NCBI GenBank assembly: GCA_020723805.1 | Contig: DYID01000001.1 | Span: 142,811-206,810, forward strand | Length of the DNA stretch: 64,000 bases | DNA from: Anaerolinea sp. | GTDB taxonomy: Bacteria > Chloroflexota > Anaerolineae > Anaerolineales > Villigracilaceae | Direction: 5' to 3' | In this document: one piece after another, positions 1 through 9,105 of the stretch | How the letters are laid out: each line of letters begins with the position of its first letter | Position numbering within the stretch: position 1 is the stretch's first letter | Notes under the pieces: model-generated | What the model saw: only the letters and a program-made list of their open reading frames with translations | Told to the model about the DNA's origin: nothing | Databases searched by the model: none | Translations under genes and position numbers: made by a program

Positions 1-124
1 TATTCATGGTTTCTCAGGGATGACATTTGTCTTAATTTTTCCCTCCCTCAACCCCTTTTCGTTCCGTGATATTCATGGTTTCTCAGGGATGACATTTGTC
101 TTAATTTTTCCCTCCCTCAACCCC
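1..124. repeat. 55-bp direct repeat, period 69
   Basis: Bases 1-55 and 70-124 are identical and are separated by a 14-base spacer. The second copy encodes the last residues and the stop of the BMP-type lipoprotein on the minus strand, so the first copy looks like a tandem duplication of that gene's 3' end. More copies may lie left of the window. Confidence 0.9.
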
Positions 125-1089
125 AACACTACCTCCTGTACCTCGGCTGCCAACCGGCTGGGAATGACTTCCGCTGACAGGATGACCTCCACAAAGCCAT
201 TTTGAGAAACCGGCGGATTCCCTGCCCGCAGGCTCCGCATCAATTCCTCGACCGTTGCACTGGCGCCGCCAACAATAGAGGCTGCCACACTTGCGCCTTC
301 TTCTCCCAGCGCCGCCGACTGGTCGCGTTCCGTTCCAATGGTAAGAGTCTTCATGCTGTTTGCGGCACGCAACGCGCCGGCGGCGGTTTCGCCTCCCGCC
401 GCGAAAATTACATCCGTGCCGCTTTGAATGAGGCTTTGCGCCGTTTCGGCTCCCCAATCGGGATCGTTGAACAGTTTGCTGCGGCTGCCTTCGTCGCGAT
501 AAATGACGATGACCTTCACTGTCTCGTCGGCGTATTTTGCCCCGGCGCGGAATCCCTCGCAATACCGCCACATCGAATCGATCCCCGAAGCCTCGCACAC
601 CGCACCGACGGTCTTCGAGCGCGTCAAACGCGCCGCCAGGAGGCCGGCAAGAAACCCCATCTGGTCTTCGGGGAACGTGACCGCGATGAAGTTGGGAGGA
701 GATTCCTCGGCGGGTTGATTCATGCCGATAAAACGGGTGCCAGGATACAGGTCCGCGCTGTGAAGCGTGGCATTTTGCAAGCCGGCGCCCGCCGTGACGA
801 TGACATCGTAACCTTCCTCGGCGAAGAAGGCGATGTTCTTTTCGTAATCTCGCTGATCCAGCGACTCGATGTAGGCGATGTGATCTGCCGTGCCGTTGGC
901 TTGAGCGCGCTGCAGCCCCGCCCAGGTGCTTTGGGTGAGACCGAAATCGTTCAAGCCGCGCGTATCGGTGACCAGCCCGGCGCAGAATACCTCCTCGCGG
1001 CGGCAGTCCGGCTGGGGTGAGCAGGCTGAAATGCCCATAGCCAACATCAATGCTGCTGCCGCCAGCCGGGCGATGGAAGCGTACCTCAT
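73..1089 (-). CDS. BMP-family basic membrane lipoprotein (ABC substrate-binding)
   Basis: The 338-residue protein starts with a lipoprotein signal: a basic N-terminus, an Ala/Leu-rich core and an ISAC lipobox with Cys23. The rest has the two-lobed periplasmic-binding fold of the BMP/PnrA family. Typical segments are DTRGLNDFGLTQSTWAGL near residue 42, the VTAGAGL and FIAVTFPEDQMGFLAGLLA segments, and a final GLREGKIKTN. BMP proteins bind nucleosides or similar ligands for an ABC importer, but no permease or ATPase gene is nearby. The start codon overlaps the stop of the upstream MFS gene by 4 bases, so the two are probably translationally coupled and may serve one substrate. The C-terminus lies in a duplicated 55-bp repeat. 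The family is fairly certain, the ligand unknown. Confidence 0.85.
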   Translation of the reverse strand: MRYASIARLAAAALMLAMGISACSPQPDCRREEVFCAGLVTDTRGLNDFGLTQSTWAGLQRAQANGTADHIAYIESLDQRDYEKNIAFFAEEGYDVIVTAGAGLQNATLHSADLYPGTRFIGMNQPAEESPPNFIAVTFPEDQMGFLAGLLAARLTRSKTVGAVCEASGIDSMWRYCEGFRAGAKYADETVKVIVIYRDEGSRSKLFNDPDWGAETAQSLIQSGTDVIFAAGGETAAGALRAANSMKTLTIGTERDQSAALGEEGASVAASIVGGASATVEELMRSLRAGNPPVSQNGFVEVILSAEVIPSRLAAEVQEVVLGLREGKIKTNVIPEKP

Positions 1090-2369
1090 GCGGGGATTGC
1101 CGCCGCCTCCCCGCGGCGGACGCCCTGCATCATGGCAAAGGCGATGGCGAAGAAGAGCGGCGCAAGGATCATGATGACGTTGTAGTTGTTGCCTGTCAGT
1201 TGAATTGCCCAGCCGTTGATGTTGGGACCGACGATGGCGGAAAGGGTGGAGAACAGGTAATACAAGCCGGTGTAGGTGCCGATGCGCGCCGCGCTGGTCA
1301 GGTCCACGATCATGGGCAGGGAGTTGATGTTGATGAACGCCCAGCCGATGCCGCCCATGATGAGCAGGACGCCCGCGAGGGTCAACATGCGCGCGCCGCC
1401 CTCCTCCAGCGGAATGCCCACCACCGGCAGAGGCGAGATGGCGGTCAACAGCACCTCCGCCGGCGTGATGTAGAGCAGGAACGTGATGATGATGAGGATG
1501 ATCAAGCCGATGGAGATGGTCATCCGCCGTCCGATTTTGCCGGCGATGAAACCGGAAGGAATGGCAAATAATACGAAGAACAACGGCAGGACGGAGAGCA
1601 GGGTCGCGCCGTCGCCGGGCTCCAAACCGAGGTGGTTTTTGGCGTAGAGCGTGAAGAAGGTCTCCACCGCCGAAAAGCCGATGAACCAGAAGAAGATGGC
1701 GAGCAAAATCCGCAAGCCGCTTTTTTCCTGTTCGGCGAACACCTCGCGCAGGCTGGCGAGCATGCCCGGCTGATTCTCGGTCTGTTCATACTCTTTCGGT
1801 TCTTCGATGAAAAGATAGACAATCAGCGCGGCGAGAATCACCAGTGCCGAGCCAAGCCAGAAGGGGAAGGTGGGACTTATCTTATAGAGCATCCCGCCGG
1901 TCTGCAAAGCGACAATGGTGCCGACGCCGCCCATGAAGTTGATGATGCCGTTTGCCTGCGAGCGGAAGGCGGAGGGGGTGATATCCGGCATGAGGGCGAC
2001 GACGGGTGTGCGCCACAACGCCGCGCTCAACAGCAGGGTGCTGGTACATGCCACAAACAGCGGAAGCACTGCCGCCAGCGGAATCAGCCCGAAGGCGATG
2101 GCGGAAATCGGCGCGCCAACGAGGATGAAGGGGATGCGGCGTCCCAGCGGCGTGCGCACGCGGTCCGACCAGGCGCCGACGGGCGGCTGGATGAACAATG
2201 CCGCGATGTTGTCGAGCGTCATGAAGAAGCCGATCCAGCCGGCGGCGATGTGAAATTTTTCAGCAAGAAAGATGGGGACGAAGGCGTTATACACCCCCCA
2301 AATCACACTGACGCCAAAGAAACCGAAACCAAGCAGGAAGGTCTTGCCGTAGTTGAGCCGTGCGGACAT
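1086..2369 (-). CDS. MFS transporter, SLC45/GPH-like
   Basis: This 427-residue integral membrane protein has about 12 hydrophobic segments. The N-terminal region (GVSVIWGVYNAFVPIFL) and the loop QPPVGAWSDRVRTPLGRR after the second helix resemble the SLC45/GPH branch of the major facilitator superfamily, which moves sugars by cation symport. The start at 2369 was chosen because TGGAGG lies 5 bases upstream. The open frame continues further back only through a repeat-rich spacer. It is followed with a 4-base overlap by the BMP lipoprotein gene, an odd pairing that suggests a common small solute. The substrate cannot be told from sequence. Confidence 0.8.
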   Translation of the reverse strand: MSARLNYGKTFLLGFGFFGVSVIWGVYNAFVPIFLAEKFHIAAGWIGFFMTLDNIAALFIQPPVGAWSDRVRTPLGRRIPFILVGAPISAIAFGLIPLAAVLPLFVACTSTLLLSAALWRTPVVALMPDITPSAFRSQANGIINFMGGVGTIVALQTGGMLYKISPTFPFWLGSALVILAALIVYLFIEEPKEYEQTENQPGMLASLREVFAEQEKSGLRILLAIFFWFIGFSAVETFFTLYAKNHLGLEPGDGATLLSVLPLFFVLFAIPSGFIAGKIGRRMTISIGLIILIIITFLLYITPAEVLLTAISPLPVVGIPLEEGGARMLTLAGVLLIMGGIGWAFININSLPMIVDLTSAARIGTYTGLYYLFSTLSAIVGPNINGWAIQLTGNNYNVIMILAPLFFAIAFAMMQGVRRGEAAAIPA

Positions 2370-2416
2370 GGTTGCCTCCAGTTGTGAGTTAAAGGTCACA
2401 GGTCGAAGGTCAAAGG

Positions 2417-3190
2417 TCAAACGTCCTGACTTTCGATTTTTGACTTGAGACCTTCAAGGAATTTTTTGTCCTGTTCGCTGAGTTCCGCCTTTTCCAGCAT
2501 GTCGGGGCGTTTGAGAAAGGTGCGCAGGAGCGCCTGTTCGCGCCGCCAACGTTCGATCTTGGCGTGATCGCCGGAGAGCAGAACCTCCGGCACCTTCCAG
2601 CCGCGGAAGTCGGCGGGCTTGGTGTAGTGCGGATATTCCAGCAAGCCCATGGCGTGCGAGTCGTCTTCTGCGCCGGTCGGGTCGCCGAGCACGCCGGGGA
2701 TGAGACGCGAGACCGCGTCAATGAGCAGGAGCGCCGGGAGTTCGCCGCCGGTCAGCACATAGTCGCCCACCGAAATTTCGTCGGTGACGAGGTGTTCGCG
2801 GACGCGTTCGTCCACGCCTTCGTACCGTCCGCACAGCAGGGCGATGCGTTCGTGGCGGGCGAGTTCCTCGGCGATGCGCTGGTTGAAGACGCGTCCCTGC
2901 GGGGTGAGGAGAATGACCGGGATGTTTGCGGCAGGTTCCGGCGGAGTCAGATGCGGGGCAAGTCCTAGCACGGTTTCGACGGCTTCGAAAATCGGTTCCG
3001 GCTTCATGACCATGCCGCCTCCGCCGCCGTAGGGGGTGTCGTCGGTGGTGTGGTGTTTGTCGTGGGTGTAATCGCGGATGTTGTGAATGCGGACGCTGAT
3101 CAATCCCCGCTGGATGGCGCGTTTGAGAATGCTGGATTGAAGATAGGGAGGGAAGACTTCGGGCAGAAGGGTGAAGACCTCGAACTGCAT
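2417..3190 (-). CDS. trmD: tRNA (guanine-37-N1)-methyltransferase TrmD
   Basis: The 257-residue protein has the length and motifs of bacterial TrmD, the trefoil-knot SAM enzyme that methylates G37 of tRNAs reading CNN codons. Visible motifs are [17 protein letters not shown] at the start, [17 protein letters not shown] near residue 53, [11 protein letters not shown], and the knot [30 protein letters not shown] near residue 141. The final residues [10 protein letters not shown] are encoded by an AAAGTC-type dispersed repeat in the spacer, so the tail is probably a late addition. No Shine-Dalgarno sequence is present, and a -10 box lies 6 bases upstream of the ATG, which suggests a leaderless transcript. 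Confidence 0.95.
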   Translation of the reverse strand: MQFEVFTLLPEVFPPYLQSSILKRAIQRGLISVRIHNIRDYTHDKHHTTDDTPYGGGGGMVMKPEPIFEAVETVLGLAPHLTPPEPAANIPVILLTPQGRVFNQRIAEELARHERIALLCGRYEGVDERVREHLVTDEISVGDYVLTGGELPALLLIDAVSRLIPGVLGDPTGAEDDSHAMGLLEYPHYTKPADFRGWKVPEVLLSGDHAKIERWRREQALLRTFLKRPDMLEKAELSEQDKKFLEGLKSKIESQDV

Positions 3191-3196
3191 GGCTGA

Positions 3197-3202
3197 ATTC
3201 TA
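3197..3202 (-). promoter_or_regulatory. Extended -10 of leaderless trmD promoter
   Basis: On the minus strand TGC-TAGAAT ends 6 bases before the trmD ATG. With normal spacing the transcript would begin at or next to the start codon. No clear -35 was identified. Confidence 0.5.
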
Positions 3203-3254
3203 GCATAGATAAGAGGTAAATTAGAACTGGCTTGCGGGGTGTTGCGGGGGATGG

Positions 3255-3260
3255 TAATAT
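3255..3260 (+). promoter_or_regulatory. Extended -10 of leaderless TPR-gene promoter
   Basis: TGG-TAATAT ends 8 bases before the ATG at 3269, and there is no Shine-Dalgarno sequence between them. It is divergent from the trmD promoter about 55 bases away. Confidence 0.45.
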
Positions 3261-3268
3261 GAATTGCC

Positions 3269-4525
3269 ATGTATCTACCCAGAAGCAGTAAATGGAGCAT
3301 GACCCGCCGCCGGCGCCGCCCGAATTACTTCCGTCTGGCGCTGCTGGGGCTGGTGTTGCTCTTCGGATATTACTTCAATCAGATTTACCTGCCCTCCCAG
3401 CCGAACCCATTCGTGCCGACGCCCACTCCCACGCGTTCGCCCGAGTCGTTCGTGACCGAGGCGCAGGCGCTCTTTGCCGAGGGCAAACTGCTGCCCGCTA
3501 TCGAAGCATACAAATCTGCCATTGCCGCCTCGCCGCAGGATTCCTCCCTCTATGTGGCGCTGGCGCGTGTGCAGGTGTTTGCCGGTCAATATGCGGAGGC
3601 GGAGAAGAACGCCAAGAACGCCGTCCTGCTCAATCCCAATAACGCGCTGGCGCACGGCGTGTTGGCATGGGCGTTGAACTTTCAGGATGGGAAGAACGCC
3701 GAGGCGCAGGCTTCGATTCAGGAGGCGCTGCGGCTCGACCCGAACAACGCCCTGATTCACGCCTACAACGTGGAAATCCTCATCAACTCCGGCTTCGACG
3801 GTGTGCAAAAAGCCATTGACGAATCGCGGGTGGCGCTGGCGCTCGACCCGAACATCGTTGAGACGCACCGCGCGCGCGCCCTGCTCCTCGAGGCGACCAC
3901 CAACTACGAAGAAGCCATTGCCGAATATCAGGCGGCGATTCAAATCAACCCGAACATCCCCGACCTCTACATCGGGCTGGGACTCAACTACCGCGTCCTG
4001 CAGGTGTACGACGAAGCCATTACCGCCTTTACGCGCGCCAACGCCCTCAACCCCGCCGACCCCTTCCCGGACCTGTACATCTCCCGCACCTATGCCACCA
4101 TCGGTGAATTCGCCAAGTCGCTGCAATATGCTGAGACCGCCGTGCAAGACCGCCCCGACGATGCCAGCCTGCGCGGCAACCTGGGGGTGATGTATTACCG
4201 CAACAACTACTGGCCCGAAGCCATCCAGCAGTTGGGATATGCCGTCTACGGCGGCGTAACGGAAGACGGCGTGAAGATCGAGGGCATCCCGCTGACCAAC
4301 GATTTCCGCGTGGCGGAATACTACTACACCTATGGCTTGGCGCTGGCGCGCACCAATCAGTGCGGCGAGGCGCTTCAGATTGTGCAAACACTGCAAGCCA
4401 AGGTCCCTGCAGATGAAAATGCGATGTTCGCCGCGAGCGAGATCATTCGCATTTGTGAAGAAAGACTGAACACTCCGCTGGTGACCACACCAACGCCGGC
4501 TTCAGCCGCAACCCCCACGCCATGA
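3269..4525 (+). CDS. Membrane-anchored TPR protein
   Basis: The 418-residue protein has a basic N-terminus (Arg-rich, residues 11-17), one membrane span around residues 20-36, a Thr/Pro linker (TPTPTRSPES), and then about eight tetratricopeptide repeats with the usual W-LG-Y-A-A-A-P spacing. A short Thr/Pro tail ends it. The bulk should lie outside the cytoplasmic membrane as a protein-interaction scaffold. It overlaps the next gene, a paralogue of the same design, by 4 bases (ATGA), so the two are probably coupled and may form a heteromeric scaffold. A start at 3299 (MTRRRRR) is also possible. Partners are unknown. Confidence 0.8.
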   Translation: MYLPRSSKWSMTRRRRRPNYFRLALLGLVLLFGYYFNQIYLPSQPNPFVPTPTPTRSPESFVTEAQALFAEGKLLPAIEAYKSAIAASPQDSSLYVALARVQVFAGQYAEAEKNAKNAVLLNPNNALAHGVLAWALNFQDGKNAEAQASIQEALRLDPNNALIHAYNVEILINSGFDGVQKAIDESRVALALDPNIVETHRARALLLEATTNYEEAIAEYQAAIQINPNIPDLYIGLGLNYRVLQVYDEAITAFTRANALNPADPFPDLYISRTYATIGEFAKSLQYAETAVQDRPDDASLRGNLGVMYYRNNYWPEAIQQLGYAVYGGVTEDGVKIEGIPLTNDFRVAEYYYTYGLALARTNQCGEALQIVQTLQAKVPADENAMFAASEIIRICEERLNTPLVTTPTPASAATPTP

Positions 4526-5991
4526 ACGTTTCTCCCCGCCGTCCACTTTTCAACCGCCGCCCGCAGTCGAACATCTACCGCATGTTCCTGTGGGTGACGC
4601 TGCTTCTCACCTTTGTCTGGATGCTCCAGCAAATTGACAAAGGCGCCATCCAGCCGCTCTTTCAAGCGACCCTGACGCCCACCCGTTCGGCGGATTCCTA
4701 CGCTCTGGAAGGCGACGCCAACTTCACCGCCGGCAACCTGGACGCGGCGATTCAAGCCTACCGAGAAGCGGTGCGCGTGGACCCGAACAACGCCCAAACC
4801 TGGGCAAAACTGGCGCGCATCCAAACCTATTCCTCCGCTTTTCTCATCACCACCGAACAGCGCCAGGCGCGCCTACTGGAGGCTCTCGAATCCGCGCGCA
4901 AGGCGGTGGAACTTGCCCCCGATGACAGCACTGCTCACGCCATCCTCGCCTTCACGCTGGATTGGAATGCCGACTCCACCATCTACAAGGACGACCCTCA
5001 GCAGGTTCAGAAATTCCTCCTCGAGGCGGAGCAGGAGGCGGTCCGCGCCCTGCAGTTGGACAGCAACAACACTCTGGCGCTGGCTTTCTACGCCGAAGTC
5101 CTGCTCGACCAGCAAAAATGGAGCCAGGCAGAGCAATACATCAACCAGGCGCTCCAGCGCGAAGACGCCGACCGCCTGATGGACGTGCACCGCGTCAACG
5201 CCTACCTGCTGGAGACGCTCGGTCAATACAACCGCGCCATCACCGAATACGACAAGGCGATTGCCCTCGAACCGAATTTCACTTTCCTCTACCTGCGGGC
5301 GGGCGCCAACTACCGCCGCCTTGCCTTTGAAATTCCCAACCCCGAGTCGGCGCGGGGAGTCTATGAGCAATCGCTCGAATATTTCGACAAGGCAGCGCGT
5401 ATCAACGAACAACTCAAGGTGTACGACCCCACGCCGTATCTGTCCATTGCGCGGACCTACTCGCAGTTGGGCGAGTTTTTCGCCGCCGCCCGCAACGTGC
5501 AAAAAGCCCTCGAATACGACCCCACCAACGCCGATATTTACGGGCAGTTGGGCATCGTCTATTTCCGCTCGCGCAACTACGAGGGCTCCATCTACTCCCT
5601 CAAGTGCGCCACCTACGGCTGTTCCGGCGAGGAGTCCTGCCTGGGGCGCGGACTGGACCAGTGCTACCCCGACCTGGCCGAGAACCCGCAGGAAATTCGC
5701 GGCTTGCCAATTGACCCGAATACGGTCGTGTATTACTACACCTACGGGTCGGTGCTGGCGGCGCTCAGCCGTCCGCGTGATAACAAGTGTGGGGAGGCGA
5801 TGCGCGTCTTTCAGGACGTGCGGAACGAACTCACCGCCAACCCCGAAGCCTACGCCGACGCCGCGTCGGTCATCCTGAACATCATCGAGGACGGCGAGTT
5901 CATTTGCAATTCGCTGGCGGAGGGCGGTGCGCCCGCCTCCTCGGTCCCGGGCGAAGCGACAGCCCTTCCGTCAGTCACGCCGACGCCATAA
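4522..5991 (+). CDS. Membrane-anchored TPR protein (paralogue)
   Basis: The 489-residue protein repeats the architecture of the gene before it: a basic N-terminus, a single membrane span near residues 20-37, a TPTRSADSYALEGD linker, TPR units through most of the protein, and a Pro/Thr tail ending in SVTPTP. One long loop between the last TPR units holds a cysteine-rich stretch (CATYGCSGEESCLGRG, about residues 363-378), which could form disulfides outside the cell. The ATG overlaps the upstream stop. The next genes are groES-groEL behind their own promoter, so this two-gene unit ends here. No specific function can be assigned. Confidence 0.8.
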   Translation: MNVSPRRPLFNRRPQSNIYRMFLWVTLLLTFVWMLQQIDKGAIQPLFQATLTPTRSADSYALEGDANFTAGNLDAAIQAYREAVRVDPNNAQTWAKLARIQTYSSAFLITTEQRQARLLEALESARKAVELAPDDSTAHAILAFTLDWNADSTIYKDDPQQVQKFLLEAEQEAVRALQLDSNNTLALAFYAEVLLDQQKWSQAEQYINQALQREDADRLMDVHRVNAYLLETLGQYNRAITEYDKAIALEPNFTFLYLRAGANYRRLAFEIPNPESARGVYEQSLEYFDKAARINEQLKVYDPTPYLSIARTYSQLGEFFAAARNVQKALEYDPTNADIYGQLGIVYFRSRNYEGSIYSLKCATYGCSGEESCLGRGLDQCYPDLAENPQEIRGLPIDPNTVVYYYTYGSVLAALSRPRDNKCGEAMRVFQDVRNELTANPEAYADAASVILNIIEDGEFICNSLAEGGAPASSVPGEATALPSVTPTP

Positions 5992-6046
5992 TCCCCCCTG
6001 TCCATTTGCGGGGTATCAGAGAAATATAAGAGTTTTTCCAATTCCC

Positions 6047-6075
6047 TTGACTTGACCTTGTGAAATAGGTAAGAT
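6047..6075 (+). promoter_or_regulatory. Sigma-70-type promoter of groES-groEL
   Basis: TTGACT (6047-6052) and TAAGAT (6070-6075) are separated by 17 bases. The start of transcription would fall inside the CIRCE element just downstream, the usual geometry for HrcA repression. Confidence 0.8.
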
Positions 6076-6079
6076 TGCA

Positions 6080-6106
6080 TTAGCACTCTGAAAGTTAGAG
6101 TGCTAA
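6080..6106. promoter_or_regulatory. CIRCE operator (HrcA site)
   Basis: TTAGCACTC-N9-GAGTGCTAA is a perfect match to the CIRCE consensus. HrcA binding here would repress groESL until heat or misfolded protein draws off GroEL. hrcA itself is not in the window. Confidence 0.97.
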
Positions 6107-6150
6107 TTTCATGATGATCAAAAAACAAATCCTAATGAGGAGGCAGAAAG

Positions 6151-6453
6151 ATGGCTAATAAGTTAAAACTGAAACCCCTTGGTGGTCGCGTCATCGTAGA
6201 GCCGATTGAGCAAGACGAGAAGACGCCCAGCGGCATCTATCTCCCCGAAACCGCAAAGGAAAAACCTCAGGAAGGCAGAGTGTTGGCGGCGGGACCGGGT
6301 GACCGCGACGACGAGGGCAAGCGCATCCCCCTGGATGTGAACGTCGGCGACCGTGTGATCTTCGCCAAGTATTCCGGCACCGAAGTAAAAGTGGATGGCA
6401 AGAAACTGCTCATCCTGCGCGAAAGCGATATTCTCGCAATTATTGAAGGCTAA
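6151..6453 (+). CDS. groES: Co-chaperonin GroES
   Basis: The 100-residue protein is a standard GroES: the [36 protein letters not shown] start contains the mobile loop that docks on GroEL, and [27 protein letters not shown] closes the chain. It caps the GroEL cavity in the cytoplasm. GAGGAGG lies 8 bases before the ATG. The gene sits directly behind a sigma-70 promoter and a perfect CIRCE, and 18 bases ahead of groEL, so both are one heat-inducible operon. Confidence 0.98.
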   Translation: MANKLKLKPLGGRVIVEPIEQDEKTPSGIYLPETAKEKPQEGRVLAAGPGDRDDEGKRIPLDVNVGDRVIFAKYSGTEVKVDGKKLLILRESDILAIIEG

Positions 6454-6471
6454 ATCTGGAGGTAATAAAAC

Positions 6472-8118
6472 ATGGCTGCAAAACAACTGCTCTTTTCTGA
6501 AGATGCCCGCCGCAAACTCAAAAACGGCATGAATATTGTCGCAAATGCGGTGAGCGCCACCCTCGGTCCGAAAGGACGCAATGTGGCGGTGGACCGCAAG
6601 TTTGGCTCCCCCACCATCACGCACGACGGCGTCTCCGTCGCGAAGGAAATCGAACTCGAAGACCCGTTTGAAAACATGGGCGCGCAGCTGCTCAAGGAAG
6701 CCGCGTCCAAGACCAACGACATCGCCGGCGACGGTACCACCACCTCAACCGTGCTGGCTCATGCCATCGTTAACGAAGGCTTGAAAGCCCTCGAAGCCGG
6801 CTTTAACCCCATGCTCCTCAAGAACGGCATCATGCTGGCGACCGAAAGCGTGGTGGAAGAACTCCGCAAGATGGCGGTCAAGATTGACACCAAAGAGGAA
6901 ATCGGTCACGTCGCCACCAACTCCGCCGCCGATGAGCAGATCGGTGCGCTCATCGCCGACGTGATGGACAAGGTCGGCAAAGACGGCGTCATCACCGTCG
7001 AAGAATCCAAGTCCCTGCAGTTCGAGACCGAATACGTCGAAGGTATGCAGTTCGACCGCGGCTACATCTCGCCCTACTTCATCACCAGCACCGACAAGAT
7101 GGAAGCCGTCATCAACGAACCGTACATCCTGATTCATGAAAAGAAAATCTCCGCCGCACAGGATATCGTCCCCATCCTCGAAAAACTCGTCCAGATCGGC
7201 AAGCGCGACCTGGTTATCATCGCCGAAGATATTGACGGTGAAGCCCTCGCCACCCTCGTCCTCAACAAACTGCGCGGCATGTTGAATGTGCTGGCTGTCA
7301 AAGCCCCCGGCTTCGGCGACCGCCGCAAAGCCATGCTGCAGGATATTGCCATCCTGACCGGCGGCACGGTCATCTCCGAAGAGACCGGACGCAAACTCGA
7401 AACCGCCACCATTCAGGACCTGGGTAAAGCCGAGAAAGTGGTCTCCGACAAAGAGAACACCACCATTGTCGGCGGCAAAGGCAAGAAGAGCGACATCGAA
7501 GGACGCATCAAAGAGATTCGCGCCGAAATCGAAAAGAGCACCAGCGATTACGACCGCGAAAAACTCCAGGAACGCCTTGCCAAACTGAGCGGCGGCGTCG
7601 CCATCATCCGCGTGGGCGCGGCGACCGAAACCGAACTGAAGGAAAAGAAGCACCGCGTCGAAGACGCCCTCTCCGCCGCGCGCGCCGCTGTCGAAGAAGG
7701 CATCGTCCCCGGCGGTGAAATCGCCCTCATCAACGCCGCCTCCAAACTGGACAAACTGGCGAAGGAAAACGGCGACTACGAAGAAATCCGCGTTGGCATC
7801 AACATCGTCAAGAAGGCGCTCGAAGCCCCGATTCGTAAACTCGCCGCCAACGCCGGGCAGGACGGCTCTGTCATCATTGACACTGTCCGCCGCACTGCCG
7901 CCGAGAAGAAGAACAAGAACATCGGCTACAACGTGTTGACCGGCAAGTACGAAGACATGATCGAAGCCGGCGTGATTGACCCGGTCAAAGTGGTGCGCGG
8001 TGCGCTCGAAAATGCCGCCTCCATCGCCTCCATGATCCTGACCACCGACGTGCTCATCACCGACATTCCCGAAAAGGAAAAACCCGCTCCGATGCCGCCT
8101 GGTGGCATGGATTACTAA
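6472..8118 (+). CDS. groEL: Chaperonin GroEL
   Basis: The 548-residue protein is full length for GroEL. The ATP site [11 protein letters not shown] is near residue 86, VEEGIVPGG lies near residue 407, and the tail ends in PMPPGGMDY, the flexible Gly/Met end. It forms the folding chamber that works with GroES. GGAGG precedes the ATG by 9 bases, and the stop is followed by a strong hairpin terminator. It is a single copy in this window and nothing looks degraded. Confidence 0.98.
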   Translation: MAAKQLLFSEDARRKLKNGMNIVANAVSATLGPKGRNVAVDRKFGSPTITHDGVSVAKEIELEDPFENMGAQLLKEAASKTNDIAGDGTTTSTVLAHAIVNEGLKALEAGFNPMLLKNGIMLATESVVEELRKMAVKIDTKEEIGHVATNSAADEQIGALIADVMDKVGKDGVITVEESKSLQFETEYVEGMQFDRGYISPYFITSTDKMEAVINEPYILIHEKKISAAQDIVPILEKLVQIGKRDLVIIAEDIDGEALATLVLNKLRGMLNVLAVKAPGFGDRRKAMLQDIAILTGGTVISEETGRKLETATIQDLGKAEKVVSDKENTTIVGGKGKKSDIEGRIKEIRAEIEKSTSDYDREKLQERLAKLSGGVAIIRVGAATETELKEKKHRVEDALSAARAAVEEGIVPGGEIALINAASKLDKLAKENGDYEEIRVGINIVKKALEAPIRKLAANAGQDGSVIIDTVRRTAAEKKNKNIGYNVLTGKYEDMIEAGVIDPVKVVRGALENAASIASMILTTDVLITDIPEKEKPAPMPPGGMDY

Positions 8119-8136
8119 ACCATCCCCTGCCTCTTT

Positions 8137-8169
8137 CCCCTCTCCCGCGCGGGAGAGGGGTTTATTTTT
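8137..8169 (+). terminator. Rho-independent terminator of groESL
   Basis: CCCCTCTCCCGC pairs perfectly with GCGGGAGAGGGG to give a 12-bp stem with no spare loop bases, followed by TTTATTTTT. It lies 19 bases after the groEL stop. Confidence 0.85.
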
Positions 8170-8173
8170 AACG

Positions 8174-8179
8174 TATAAT
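8174..8179 (+). promoter_or_regulatory. -10 box of leaderless isomerase gene
   Basis: A consensus TATAAT ends 7 bases before the ATG at 8187, with no Shine-Dalgarno sequence in between, so the mRNA probably begins at the start codon. Confidence 0.6.
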
Positions 8180-8186
8180 CAACCCG

Positions 8187-9086
8187 ATGTTACCCCGTCA
8201 CTTCTTTCTCCGACTTTTCCTGATCCTTTTCCTTCTCTTGGGGATGACCGCCTGCGCCTCCAATACGACGCCGGCACCTGCCTCCTCCACCCCCGAGCCG
8301 ACGTTTACGCCGGCGCCGCCCACTCCCACCCTCGAGCCGATGGCGCTCATCGTGAACGGGGAGGGCATTCCCATCGCCGAGTTCGAAGCGGAAGTCCAGC
8401 GCTATATCACCGCGCAGGCTGCGCTGGGCAAATCGGTGGACCCGCAAACCGCCGCCCAAGTTGTGGCAGAAGACTTCATCGCGCAACTGCTCCTCGCGCA
8501 GGGCGCGCGCGTCAACGGTTTCAGCCTCGATGACGCCGCCCTGCAGGCGCGGGTGGATGCCCTCGCCGCGCAAGCCGGCGGGGCAGAAGCGCTCTCAGCG
8601 TGGCAGCAGGCGCATGGGTACAGCGACCAGTCCTTTCGGTCCGCTTTGAGGCGTGCGGCAGAGGCGGCATGGATGCGCGACAAAATCGTCACCTCCATCT
8701 CCGGTACTGCCGAGCAGGTACACGTCCAGCAAATTCTGCTCTATAATCGTGAAACGGCTCAGAGCTTTTTGCTGCAATTGAACGGCGGCGCCGATTTCGA
8801 CGAACTGGCTTTGCGCGCCGACCCGCTCACGCGCGGCGACTTGGGCTGGGTGCCGCGCGGCTACCTGCTCGACCCGCAAATTGAAGAAGCCGCCTTCCGC
8901 CTCGAGGCGGGGCAGTACAGCGACGTGATCGAGACGCAGGTCGGGTTTCACATCGTGAAGGTGCTGGAGCGCGACCCCAACCGCCCGCTTTCGCCCGATG
9001 CCTACCTCGCTCTGCAGGAACGAACGCTCAAGCGCTGGGTGGAAGAGCAGAAGCAGTTTGCGAAAGTGGAAATCCTTCTGCCGTAA
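8187..9086 (+). CDS. Parvulin-type peptidyl-prolyl isomerase lipoprotein (SurA/PrsA-like)
   Basis: The 299-residue protein opens with a lipoprotein signal peptide (hydrophobic residues 6-19, lipobox MTAC with Cys23) and a Thr/Pro linker. A SurA-N-like helical region follows (about residues 50-170), then a parvulin domain from about residue 180 with the marks VHVQQILL, GADFDELAL, GDLGWVPRG and VGFHIVKVLERDP. It should help fold exported proteins on the outer face of the membrane. The start is fixed by the lipoprotein signal, and a -10 box lies only 7 bases upstream. The next gene, also an exported protein, starts 20 bases after the stop, so they are probably one transcript. Confidence 0.88.
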   Translation: MLPRHFFLRLFLILFLLLGMTACASNTTPAPASSTPEPTFTPAPPTPTLEPMALIVNGEGIPIAEFEAEVQRYITAQAALGKSVDPQTAAQVVAEDFIAQLLLAQGARVNGFSLDDAALQARVDALAAQAGGAEALSAWQQAHGYSDQSFRSALRRAAEAAWMRDKIVTSISGTAEQVHVQQILLYNRETAQSFLLQLNGGADFDELALRADPLTRGDLGWVPRGYLLDPQIEEAAFRLEAGQYSDVIETQVGFHIVKVLERDPNRPLSPDAYLALQERTLKRWVEEQKQFAKVEILLP

Positions 9087-9105
9087 CTTGCAACGGAGTG
9101 ACTTG

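Noticed and set aside
202-1020. Plus-strand 272-residue frame opposite the BMP lipoprotein gene
   Set aside because: It is a shadow frame: no signal, no family features, and the minus-strand protein is clearly real.
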